Below, in pieces: positions 25,382 to 61,200 of a DNA stretch of 64,000 bases. Both the position numbers and the translations under genes were made by a program. Each line of letters opens with the position of its first letter. The first letter of the stretch is position 1. Below the pieces are notes generated by a model. It saw only the letters and a list, made by a program, of their open reading frames with translations, was not told where the DNA came from and made no database searches. Origin of the DNA: Pagrus major (Eukaryota > Chordata > Actinopteri > Spariformes > Sparidae); the NCBI RefSeq assembly GCF_040436345.1, contig NC_133225.1, forward strand, positions 26,144,040-26,208,039, given 5' to 3'.

Positions 25382-26257
25382 TTACCTCTGCCAAGAAGGG
25401 GATGTTTTAGCATGTCTGTTTGTTAGACGCCCTTAAGCTTTGGTGATGATCCAGATAAAGGGACAGATCCAGGATTTTTTTCTCACTGTCTTTAACATTG
25501 CAGGATTTTCCTGCATTTTCGTTGATTTCTCAGGAAATAATGCATGGATCCTGATTAGAAAAAAAAACCCAAAAAAATCAGGCAGCTGGTATCTATGAGT
25601 GAGTACAATTTGATGCTGATCCAAATAAATATCCGGATCTAGTGGATTTAAAGATGTTATTAATAACAGTCAGCCACTAAATGTGGCATTCTTATCCCCC
25701 ATTCTTAAGTCTAGAAGAGCTGCACGTTTATATTACTTTATCCCAATCCAAGTTAGCCGGGCGCTAAACCAGAAGTTAGCCGGCTCAGCCAGTGGAAGTC
25801 TCTATAGGCCCCACAGCAAGGAAGTTCCAGGTATTTTCATACTTGGGAAGTCGAGCTTTTTTGGCTTCAAAACGCCACTGAGCAGCTTTCATAGGAATGA
25901 ACGGGGTTCTGCCTCCAACGCTGTGTCCAGATTTAATATAATGTGCTTGAGTTCAGTATGTTGGGTGCATCCTGTAGAAATCAGCATTTTTTACATTTTC
26001 TATCCAATTCAACTGCCAAGACTCGGTGCTGCTGAAACTAAAAATTATTAATTCACAATAGTCAATGTTTTTAAGGAAATGAGTTTGTTCTGCATCTTTC
26101 TACAAACTCTGTAGACATATTATGTTTTAAAAATGATTTGTCTACATAAAAATTGTATAAACACAACCTTTAATCATGTTTTCTTTGATGTTGGTGTCGG
26201 CTTGATTGAATTAAAGGGGACTGTTGGGCCTTGGCGGAGGTATGCGCTCTACTGAGC
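25382..26257. repeat. composite of two dispersed repeats, one inside the other
   Basis: The ends (ATTACCTCTGCCAAG at 25382, GGTATGCGCTCTACTGAG near 26240) are the reverse complement of the family at 8421-8896. The middle at about 25735-25945 belongs to the family seen at 23851. Confidence 0.5.
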
Positions 26258-26541
26258 TGCTCTTTAACTCTGCACTGTATTGTACAGGATTAAACAAGTT
26301 TGCTCAAGATTTTCATTGTTGCACTGCTGTTCTGCCCGGGGAGGCAGAATTGTGCTTCTGTCAACTCAGCCAGGAGACACACTGAGCCCCATCTTTGTCT
26401 GGTTGTGCCATAAAGCGAGCGGCAGACACTCGAACAACAAACACAGTTCATAATTACTACAGAGCAACAAAGACTTTTGGGTACAATAGCTAATGTCTGA
26501 GGAGCACAGGGTGTCCTCCACCCCACCAGAATCATTTCCTT

Positions 26542-26570
26542 CACATACACACACACGCACACACACATAC
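26542..26570. repeat. imperfect (CA)n microsatellite
   Basis: CA units with one G and two T interruptions. Confidence 0.9.
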
Positions 26571-28317
26571 AGTTGCACAACACATGCATACTTACAGTCT
26601 CTCTCACTCCAATGCACATATACACACTCTCACAAAGCACCCTCCCCCTGGTTTCTGGCTGCTGACAGCCTTAATGCAGCCAGAGGCTGAAGCATCTGTG
26701 TTGACCCAGCCTTTGGTCTTCCCTTTTGGCTTCCTATAGAGGCTCCACCAAGCTGTGTCTGCAGCACGCAACACTTTTCTGTCTTTTCTCTCTTTGCACT
26801 TTTTAACTTGGCTCTCCTCCTCAGTTGTTTCTCGGATCACAGAATCTACATAAATGTGCAAAATCTGCAGTAATTGTAAGAAAATTGCCTCTATTATATT
26901 TTGGTTGTGCTGTAGGTAGGTATGTGTAGCAACTATAACAGTCTGCTCTTGACAGTTCAGTATTATTGTTCTCACTGTTGAGTCCATTCCTGTCTGCGGG
27001 TGTTTTTGAAGTGTGTTAAGAGGAAATAAGAGGCTCTTTTAAAAGAAGTCGTTCTGGCTTCTGAGCAGCACAGGTCACACTAACAGGTCGAAGGGACAAT
27101 ACAGATCGGAGCTAAATGCGGGCGCCAAGATGCTTTGTTTGCCAAGAGTCAAAATGGAAACACCATGATTTGTAGACAAAACAATTCCAACCAGGTTATA
27201 CCCACTTTAGTTTTATTTTGATTTCTCTTTCTTTTACCTCAGCTTATCGAACCAGCAGGACCTCCTGCTTCTGAATCTGGTTTTCAGTTTGCCATTCATG
27301 CACTATTTGACATTGTAGCAGTTAAGATTTGACATTATTTACTTTTTCAGATTTGACATCAGCGTCCTCACACTTTTCAGAGATTTATATTATTCTATTC
27401 TGTGTTATTTGACAATCCAGAATATTCCTAGCAGGCTAAAGAAAACCAAACGAGCTCCTGAAATCGAAAACAGGAAATCTCGAACAATAATAAGTTGAGT
27501 CAACTTCAAGTCGATTGTCTGAAGCCTCAAGGAAATGTAAAGAAAACATCAAATCAGCCTGTCGGTTTATTGCAGAGAAATTAGAGACAAAGCACGAGCA
27601 GTTTTTTGTTTTTTTGGCCGATGTTTCAAAGTGAGACAGTGTGGCAGTTTTAAAAGACTGGAGCAGAAATGGCAGAATAGACACAACAGGCATATTGTTC
27701 ATCATTTCCTGAGGCTGATTGATTATAACAGAGGGGGGGGGGGTATGGCTGGCCATAAAAGCTGCAGGGATTGTGACCAAACACGTTAATGTGAAAGAAC
27801 AAAGCTGCTGCATTTGGCAAAACATGATACCAGCTGCTGCATTTGGTGCTCTACAGTGTCTCTATCAAGGCAGCAATAAAATCCAATGTCAGCCTCAGGG
27901 GACACATGGGGCATGCGTGGAGACTTGGTTACACAAATGCATGTTAGATATTGCGGGTACACAGTTACCAGCATGTAGTAGATGAAATTTAGTCTTAAAT
28001 GCCCACAAAATGTATATTTTAAAATATCTGACATGCACAAAAATCCAGATTCTTCGCGTTTTGCGACATAAAAACAAGTGTACACAATATTTCTTCCAAC
28101 ATGGAACAAAAATGTTCTTGAGACAATTTCAGAAATACTTTAAAAACCACAACAAAAGTCTTTGACAATATAGGTAATACTATCCTAGAGTTGGCCTAAA
28201 ATAGAGTCATGGATAATAACTTTCATCACTTTTAATTTATTGTTTCACTGCTGAAACAGTAGACATGTGTGAGACAATCGGAGTGGTTGGCATTGTATTG
28301 GAACAAGAAGCGACAAA

Positions 28318-28648
28318 GTTTAAACTCATAAATACATTAATCGGAGCGGGGAGGTCTGGAGCGCCAGCAGTCCTCCGCTGTCTGGTGACGCTCTTCCTTC
28401 CTCTCCCACCCAGAGAAAGCTGAGTCCAACTCTGTGCTTAGTGTGTGACGAACCGTGATTCCATCTCTCAGAGCTGTACAGGACCGCTGTAGTCGTTACC
28501 GAAGAGATTTTACACCTGAACCGGAGCTCTGGGTGACTCCCCGAGTTATGCGTAAAAAAGCGCACCAGTCGTCGTGACGCAGCTTCACCGTTTTGGATGT
28601 ACGAGTCTCTCTGTGAATCTGATTTAGTAACGACAACTTTTTTCCCAA
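28318..28648 (+). promoter_or_regulatory. tie1: probable tie1 promoter and 5' UTR
   Basis: This block of raised GC content directly precedes the tie1 ATG. It includes CTCTTCCTTCCTCTCCC at about 28390-28406, two GGAA (ETS) cores on the minus strand. ETS factors drive endothelial genes as established knowledge, so these are reasonable candidate sites. No convincing TATA box is near, and the start site is not determined. Confidence 0.35.
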
Positions 28649-52818
<24,170 letters not shown>

Positions 52819-53745
52819 CTACCAGCCCCCCCAGGCCCTAGCATGCCACGTAGCCCGAGGAGAAAGTCCCGAGGATGGTCGCCGCGTTACTGCCATCTTC
52901 CTGCCGCTCAACGTCGAGACAGAAGGACCAGGCGCTCTACCAAAGTCACCCAGCTATAGATGGAGGACTGTGAAAGGACACTGTGTGGAGGTTTTAGAGG
53001 CAGTAAGTGATGAGGAGTATCGCTGGGCCTTGGATCAAGAGATGCAAACTTTATGGGAAATACTGATCCCCCTGTCACTCAAAAAAAGACACAACATTGT
53101 ACCTCTTGCTGCGACAAAAGTTACAATGCTGGACCCTTTTCTCAGAGTGATTAGGGGAAGCGGCAAATAAGGAGCTATGTGACTTGCTGAAACACCACAG
53201 GGTCTGTGGGGTGTCAACGCTGGACTTTTTCACCTTCTCTCCATTGCTCTAAATGGAGAGGGAAGTCTTTTCATGAAGATGAAGTTAAAAGGACACAGTG
53301 TGGATTGCAAACATTCAAGTTCTCAGACTGTTAAAGAAAATGATGAAAGACGAATTTCATGTAGCACTTAAAACCAGCCTCATTCATGCCAGCTGTGTCT
53401 TTTACTGTATGCCTATCACTGCCATGTGAATGTAACTACTACTGTATGTATTTTGTCTCTTTTTAAATGACTCATGTATCAAAGCCTCCTATTCGAATGC
53501 AGTTACAGACTGATACAAATGCAACTCAATGTGTTGCATGCAAAGCTCCAATATGAGAGAAGTTGTTTGGAAAATGTAAATAATACAGGGCAGATGTACA
53601 GCCAGTCTACCAACTATCACCATTATAGTTTACCTTTAACACTATGCAACCTAACGCAATGTATGGTAATATATACATGGTATGAGAATGTACAGTATGT
53701 TTTTATTAACTGGACTCTTGAATAAAGGTTTTGTGTGGTGACTGG
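52819..53745 (+). other. tie1: tie1 3' UTR
   Basis: It runs from the stop to just past AATAAA at 53721-53726, which is followed by GTTTTGTGTGGTG, a GU-rich downstream element. The open frames inside are not supported. Confidence 0.8.
53721..53726 (+). terminator. tie1: tie1 polyadenylation signal
   Basis: AATAAA with a GT-rich stretch within 10-20 nt downstream; the first canonical signal after the tie1 stop that has such a context. Confidence 0.75.
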
Positions 53746-54701
53746 AATCATCATGCAAAAGTAGTTGTTCCATTTCCAGTTAAAACTGCAGTTACAGTGA
53801 CAAATCGTATTAACATTAGCAAAGATTGCATTCTGCTTTTGTTGTTGTTTCTGGCCAGCTTAACAGTGAGCATGGTGGGAACCCACAGGCCAGGCTACTG
53901 GGGGCCAAATAGTCCCTGGAGAGTTCAGGAACACGGATCTCTGCTGCACAGAGCTGATCTGTCACTGGGTTTCCTCCACAAACCAACCACAGGCCCAGAA
54001 CTGTCTGTCAAACATGGCCTCAGTGGGCCGGCTTCCTGTTGACTCCCACACACAGACCAGTAATGCAACAACACAAATGTGTAATAAAGGAACAAAGACA
54101 TTTATTTTTATCCCCTGACTCAAGACCTATCATTTGAGAAGCCCATTAAACACTCACCCTTTAGGCACCACTGTTAGTCCCTGATTCGGTCTCATACTGT
54201 TATGAAAAGGCCCAACATTTAGGGAAAATTACATCCTATTATATCTGTCCATGATCAACAGGTTTAGTCTTTAAATTTATTTTAATAAAGCATGTTTTCT
54301 AGGGCAAAATCAATGTTTAAAATACTTAGTAGCTGCAAACTCGAGCTGGTGATCATGTTAACCATTGTTTACATCCACCGTGAAAAAAGAGCGACGTTAC
54401 AATGTGTGGAAGTGTGGAATTTGAGTTTTGGTTTACACATTTCATTATTCTGAACAGATACAGCATATGTGAGATATAACTATAATAACAATCCCCCAAA
54501 AGGTGGAGGCCGCTGGTGAATAATGCTAACAGATAGCTTAAAAAAGTTTGGATTTTCTTGTTCTGGTTGGGAACACTGTGGTGTGGGGGCTAATGTTAGC
54601 TTCAAAGCTATATTGCATTAGCTTTTAGCTACTTCTCTTTGCCAGTGGAGCTTTCATGGACAGATATTGAAAATACAACTTCAATAGAAACTTCTCAAAT
54701 C

Positions 54702-54865
54702 AAAATTAGTTAGGGATACTGGGATATTTTGGTGTTTCACTTGATTGATTATTCTTTGACATATCTGAATTTTTATTTTGTTTTGTGAATATTTTTGGTC
54801 CCCAAAAATAATGAGACACATTTTCACATATATGCACACATATCCCGATATCCCTAACTAATTTT
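54702..54865. mobile_element. 164-bp element with 26-bp inverted ends
   Basis: The ends AAAATTAGTTAGGGATACTG... and ...GATATCCCTAACTAATTTT match inverted at 24 of 26 positions. The interior is AT-rich (CATATCTGAATTTTTATTTTG). A partial copy lies at 35548-35640. I do not recognise the family. Confidence 0.65.
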
Positions 54866-56049
54866 GAGTAGTACAACTACCTCAGGCTAGCTTAGGTTAG
54901 CTGATGTGTTTTTTGAGTTGTCGCTAGCAGAAACAGCTAAGCTAACTGTTATAGCTGGCTAACTTTAGCTTAAGGTCACCGCTCTATGCCTATGGAAGAT
55001 GACAGGTCGAAGGAATATGAAACATATAAGGCTGTACTCAAAAATAACCCTACTTTCAACTTTAATTACATTATATATGAAGTTACTCAATCTGAGCAGT
55101 AAACAAAGTAAACAGCCGACTTCCCCTGCTACAGATCTTATCTTAAACTGTCAACCTAGCTACTTGTAGCCCTGCTGATCATGACTAGGAGAAGCATTTT
55201 TAACTTGCAAACTCAATTATCTCTCTTGTACAGTCTAATGAATCATCACTAGTGGTATCCAGTGAGCTTCCCTGATTTATTTACCTACGAAACACCTCTG
55301 CTATTTGTTGTGCAAGTTGGCTGAGTGATGTACCACAATCAGGTCGGACTCACTTCATCAGGAAATGTTTAAATCTCTTTATCTCTCACCCTGACAACAG
55401 TGTTTCAGAGAATCATTTTTCAGTAGCCTTCTTTGCAAGGCCATTTAAGGCTGTTTGGCTAGGTAGGTATTTTGTTTGAGACTTTCTCAAAACCAGAAAG
55501 CCAGAAAAACCCTTTAGGTAATTTTGTGTTCAATTTTCCGAATAGCTTCATCAATCACAGGGTGCTATGTGTCACTGCATTGATAGAGCTTATATCAGTC
55601 TGTGGTCAGCACCCATCTGCAGAGAAATGTTTTCTCAGTACTTAGGTGTCTTGTTCACGGGTTTCGTTTTTAATGTACAAAATGTGCAAAAATTGGTTTC
55701 TGAGCATGAGAACAATCCGAATCAAAGAAAACCCACCTTTGATCGAATGTATTACTGCTTGAGTCTCTCTCTGGTTCACAGTAGAAGTAAAAGATTAAAT
55801 TGGATATTGTAGTGGCACATATTACATCTTTAAATCACTCTGTAAATAGGGCATGGTGTGAAATTTGACCACACTTGAAAAAATTGGGACCACATTCTCA
55901 ATTATATGTGGATACTAAGGTCCTCATAGTAACATTGTGAATCAGATCTGATCTGATCCCCAAACCATTCAATACAGCTCTTTTTTTTGTATTACTGTAT
56001 TACTGTATTGTATTGTATTACTTACAATTAAAGAGCAGAGATGAGGATG

Positions 56050-56290
56050 GGGCTACAAGTGCAATTATATACAATTATTGTAATTAACGATTAATCTGAC
56101 AGTTGTGGTTCAAGGTGGCATGCTCAAGCTTGTTTGCCACCAACAGTCCAAAACCAAACAGTTATTTATCATTGGGAAAATGATCAAATGATCAACATAA
56201 ACAAGCATTTTTTTTTTATCTGACTCAAACATTTAAACAATTATAGAAATGGTAACCATCAATTTTCTATTTATCAACAAATCAGTTTGA
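56050..56290. repeat. dispersed repeat fragment
   Basis: GGGGCTACAAGTGCAATTAT, GATTAATCTGACAG and CCACCAACAGTCCAAAACC follow a very common teleost repeat. The copy at 57000-57150 (CGATTAATCTGCTGATTAG, CCAACCAACAGTCCAAAG) and the tail fragment at 300-345 belong to the same family. Confidence 0.55.
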
Positions 56291-56999
56291 ATTGTTTCAG
56301 CTCAACTAAGAGGATGAGGAAATTTTACATTTTGCATAAAATTGTATAAGATTATACAACCAAGAGGAGACTGATGTAACAAAGGGATGTGTAACAGTGA
56401 AGGTGGAGAGAGAGAGAGTTCTGCACTTATCAGGTATACTACCACCTTTAAAAATAATTCCATCTAGCAATCCTGTACTTTTATAATTATCAAAAACTAC
56501 CTGAGGCGCTAAAGGTGACGTTTGCCCGGGCTGTCATGCAAGCTAGGACCGCCACTGCTGGGTGTAAGAGGGGAAGATGCAGGTACAAGCTGTTTTAGAG
56601 TGGTCATCAGTGTGTTTTTTGTAATAGATGAGTGGGCATTTTATTTCAGCCACGTGGGGGGGAAGTGGCTGAGGTTGGTTGGACCTTTGGTAATGCTGAG
56701 GTTTGTCTGCATTTCCTGGTGGTTTGGACTCAATGATATGTTGTGCAGTCCTGAGCACATTGCAGGGTCTGTTCAGTCAGCAGCAGAACTGGCCCCTGGA
56801 ATTGAAAGTAGGTGATTTCACAAGTTTTGTCAGTTCTTCAGAGATAGCTAGAGATTGATCCACAACTGTTGTCAGAGTCCTGAAGTGCAGGTGTTTAGAG
56901 ACTTTTCAAGGTCAACACTCTGTTTGTTAAACTGTCATTTTGAGATGCAAATGGATCTTTTTACACGGATAAATGATGATGAAGTTATAATTTTAGATT

Positions 57000-57150
57000 A
57001 GAGCATTTAAATGTATGAGTGAAGTATCGATTAATCTGCTGATTAGTATATAAAAAGAAAGTGAAAGATGCTCATCACAATTTACGAGAAACTCAGAAGT
57101 GACATCTTAAAATTGCTTCTTTTGCCCAACCAACAGTCCAAAGTTAAAAA
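57000..57150. repeat. dispersed repeat fragment, same family as 56050-56290
   Basis: It shares CGATTAATCTG and ACCAACAGTCCAAA blocks with the preceding copy, in the same orientation. Confidence 0.55.
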
Positions 57151-57900
57151 TTCAATCCAACATTTTAAATAATTTGTTAAAGTTGAGACAGGTAAGGGAT
57201 GGTGTTGTCTAATTACAGTTTCCAGTCATGTTGCCTTTATTTACAGTGTGCTGTTCATTTACTCTTCAACTCCAATCCTTCTGTAAGTATTTAAAGAACA
57301 AAGTGAGCTAGAGGATGAGGATTGTTTGATTGGAATAACGTCATGAAAATCTGGATTACTGTTGAGCTATGTTTGACTAGTAGGACCATACTGGAGTACC
57401 CTGCTGTTGCACTTCGCCAGGATGTGGTAAATATGCAGAGAAAATCAGCAGAGGCTGGTGATGCAAGTTAACTGTTTTTCAGTCTCCTTAGATGGTAAAA
57501 CATGTGTGTTCCTCACCAGGTAGGAGACTGAGAAAGACTCTGGTGAGTGTGGAATTTGACATTTGTAAAGCCCCACATCACCTCTGAGTGTTCTTTACTT
57601 CTAGTAAAAGTAAGTAAAGTCCTTGATGAGCTCATAAAACAGTCCATGATTAGTCTACACACCCTTGATTAAAATGCTTTGCTTTAAAATTTTTAAATGT
57701 ATTCATAATAAGGCAAAAACTGCAAACCAAGCCAAATGATGCACTCACACATTTACTATTTTCATGAGTAGCAACATCTCCAATTAGTTATAATTTCTAA
57801 CTGTTAACTAAACTACGGAAATGTTCATCATTTACTAAGTTTACCACCAGTCACTCCTCCCAAACTGCCTTTTTTTGTTGGTATTTGCTTCCACTGTACA

Positions 57901-58098
57901 CAAGACACGCTTCCTGCTATACTTTGGGCCAGCCCCCCTCAAAACTGCTCAGCCCTACCCACCCATGCCCACTCTGAACATGTGTAAGAGATAACACGCA
58001 CACACACTGTACATATACAAGTATGTGTTGCGTTAGTTTGTGTGCCATGGTGGTTTTGGAGACATAATTCCTCATAATAACATCACCACAAATGCACC
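57901..58098 (+). promoter_or_regulatory. mpl: candidate mpl promoter with ETS and GATA motifs
   Basis: TTCCTG (ETS core on the minus strand) lies at 57911-57916 and AGATAA (GATA site) at 57989-57994, about 185 and 105 nt upstream of the mpl ATG. Mammalian MPL is driven by GATA and ETS sites near its start (established knowledge). No TATA box is evident. Short motifs occur by chance, so this is only a candidate. Confidence 0.35.
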
Positions 58099-58210
58099 AT
58101 GACATTTCCCTCCAGGTTTGAGATACTCCTTATTGGCTTGTGGATACAGGCAGGACTTGTGCTTTGGATACATTGCGAGGATTGGACTGTTGATCATCTG
58201 TCGAGGGAAG
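58099..58210 (+). CDS. mpl: mpl exon 1: signal peptide
   Basis: ATG in context GCACCATGA (A at -3). Residues 1-37: basic start, then hydrophobic ILLIGLWIQAGLVLWIHC. Donor GTATGC, phase 1. Confidence 0.88.
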
Positions 58211-61200
58211 GTATGCCTTTATTTTATTTTATTCTATTTTTTTTTTTTTTACAATTGCAGTACATTTTGAATTCATTCCAATTAACAAAGCATTTTTCTT
58301 GTTCCGTTTATTTCCATTGAAAATGTTGCCCGTTAACTACATGACACAGAGCCTCTAATTTAATTTAATAAGTTTTTAAATCTTGTGAAAAAAGTAATGA
58401 GTTGTAGGTAGAAGTTCTTATCTTGCAGCAACCACCAACTATATCAAGGGGAAAATACAGTTTTGTGCAAACAAGATGTGGGAAGAAAATTCTATGTTGA
58501 CAAAAAGCTATTATCTCATGAGAGAAAGATACACCTTACCACAAAGATCTTTATCACTTCTCCTGGTATTGAATGGGCAACAGTTTTTTGCACCACATGA
58601 AGGTTTTACTTTAAGGCACTAACTGCCATGATATGATATCCTGTCAGTTAATATCTTGCTTTTACAAGTAAAATAAAACAACTTTGGGGGACATGTTTTA
58701 TTCCAGGGCCCTGGTTTAGTGAAAACTCTGAGTTAGTTAAGCCTGAGATGTAGGAACTTCTGGGTTTTCAGTTCCAGAAAGAGAAGTAACAATTCATTGA
58801 TGGATAACACGGAACTAAACTAAATTGTGAAATCTTCCTGAAAGGCTCTTTGTTTTAAAGATAAATGTCCACAGTCAGCATATACGTGCATTAATATCTC
58901 TATATCCACTAGATTAAAATGGGGGCTCTGCCTTTTATTGTTGCCATAGTGAATTGTAATATCAGAGCTCCGTTGATGAGTCAGAATTGATTGAACCAAT
59001 TCTGATTAGCTGTTCTCAACTCTCAGGTTTCTCATCTCAGGCTTAGTCAACTCAGAGTTCGGTGTGAAACTCAGAGTTTGTTAAACCTGCTTTTTGAAAC
59101 AGGCCCCAGGATAGCCCCTGTGTAACGTTTGTCATTTCGTGCTCATGTGTTTTGTTTGTCATTTCTGGAGCAGATGTTCTGGCCTTAAAGGATGAGCAGA
59201 ATCCTAAATGTTTCACTCGGACACGATGGAAAAGCATCTGCTTCTTTGAGACTGCAAACAACAGGACCTATGATTTGTTCTACAAGGTTAACGAGTATGT
59301 AATACACATAACATTTATTGAGATGCTACTCTATTATTAGTATTTTATCTTCTTGTATACTCCCTGTCTATACTCCACAAGACTATAGTTCCCAGTGAAA
59401 CCAATGTTAAAACCAAAATTGACCAAACCCTTTACTTTTCTTTCCATACTTTTCTGTTTTTTCTATTAAAAAAATGTTTTGTTTCCTCCTTTTAGGTTTA
59501 CATTTAAATCTGAGACATATTTTAACTTCCTCCATTAGTTTTATTGGTCACCTGTACAGCACTGTGAACTGTTCTTACCCCTGTGAAAGATCCTGTCAAA
59601 ATAACGTTTGATTGATGGATTAATATATATACTAAAATGTTTATTGTGTTTGTCACTGCCCAGATGGAACATGTGTGAAATGTCTGTTCAGAGAACAGAA
59701 AAGGGAACTTTTCTCCACATCTGCTCATTTGACAGTGTCCTTTATGTGGAAACATACCTTAAAGTGATCGAGCACAACACCAACACCAGTCTCTACAATC
59801 GGACTGTCTCTATGGACGAATTACGTAAGACATTTCTTTTTACAAATCCATTTGTGTGTGTATCTCAGCCTCTACTCCTTGTAGCTTCACATCCCATCCC
59901 TGAGAAAAAGCGTAGCATTGACAAGTGGCTTCCAAATTGCTAGTTGAATGTCTTTGGGCTTGACCCTGCCTCAAATCTGAGAACTATGTAATACTCAGTG
60001 AGGCTGCTTCTCACAATTATATCATGTTGCATGCACCAACTCCTCTGGTGGTGGATTTACTGTGATCTATGATTCCCATTTCCCAAACTATGATGAAGGT
60101 CAACTTTACTATGAAATCATAATATTCTGCAAAGAAATGTTCTGGCCATCATTCCAGCGCCATAGCTCAGGAACAGCAACTTGACAGTTGCGTGGAGGCA
60201 TACAGGTGCAAGGCAGTAGTTCTAGTTTCTTATCTTTTGAGATAATGACTAAACTGTAGGTCTAATGAAGGTTGACAGGGTCCAGGTCTTCTTTCCCTTT
60301 GTGTTATTGTCTTGTATCATGAGAGGAGACTTCTTCTGCCCTGAAGGTTCCTCTCCATCCTCCCTATTCACAGTTTTGTGTATAATTTGAATGATGAATG
60401 AATTGTGAAGCACTTTTAGGATGCTTGCTATTGTGTGTCTTCTGTCTTTTTTCCAAGAGCACCATTCAGGAAAATAAATGGGGTCCAAGCTATGCTCAGC
60501 TTTTGCCTGAAACTGTACCTGTAGCCCTTCAAAAAACAGTTACAGGTTACATTTCAAGTATGCTAAGATGTTTTAATTGCAGGCTCATACCTGTTCAGTT
60601 TTTTTTTTTTTTTTTTTGTAATACAAATTATTACTATTATTTATTCTCATTATTTTTCCATCCTTGCATCCAAAGACCCAAGGAAAAAATGCAAGGGAAG
60701 AGGCATACTAGCTAAATGAAAAGCAGCCAGCATAACAAGCAGGGCAAGCAGATTGTGAATACCCTTAGGTGGGGTCTTGATGGAGGACTTAAGTATATAT
60801 TGGGGTATTTGCTGGGATCTCCTGTCAATAAGGTCATGTATCATAAAGGTGGCAGGCCTCCTCACCTGTTGCCTTAAAAAAAAAAAGAAGAAGAATTTTC
60901 AACAATGGATCCTGTAATGTGTTCTTCTTCTTCTTCTTTATTTTTTTCTAGTTCTGCTGAATCCCCTCTTCAATGTGTCTTTACACCACACTGGCAAAGT
61001 GGGACAGCTGAAGGTTTTTTGGCAATCAAATATCCTCGAAAAACAGAAAAATAATATGATTTATAGGATTCGATACTCCTCCAAGACGCTGGGAGAGAAG
61101 ACAAAAGAGGTACACATACACACAAGCATCAAGACCGTTATTTTTCATTCATGTATCGTATAGTCGGCATTCAAGTTTGTATGATGGGCTTTGGTCCATT

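Larger units (their letters stand above)
6762..28317. other. 21.5-kb intergenic region between c1orf210 and tie1, no gene supported
   Basis: Two divergent genes flank this stretch. I find no chain of exons with compatible splice sites and no recognisable protein. The open frames here are short, often on simple repeats, and conflict with each other. It holds microsatellites (about 10006, 10283, 19248, 19513, 26542) and dispersed elements listed separately (8175-9105, 10683-10830, 12000-12200, 21551-21921, 23851-24075, 25107-25340, 25382-26257). Non-repetitive parts such as 13000-18000 may hold enhancers for either gene, but sequence alone does not show it. Confidence 0.5.
53746..57900. other. 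spacer between tie1 and mpl
   Basis: No gene is supported. It holds the palindromic-ended element at 54702-54865 and two fragments of one dispersed repeat (about 56050-56290 and 57000-57150, sharing CCAACAGTCCAAA). The open frame at 56522-56815 has no recognisable content. Confidence 0.55.

Noticed and set aside
56522-56815. 97-codon plus-strand frame between tie1 and mpl
   Set aside because: No recognisable domain, a competing frame on the other strand, and flanking DNA made of dispersed repeats.
59287-59300. Alternative mpl exon 2 donors GTTAAC (59287) and GTAATA (59299)
   Set aside because: Both leave phase 0, which puts exon 3 into a frame with an immediate stop. GTATGT at 59295 gives phase 2 and an open join.
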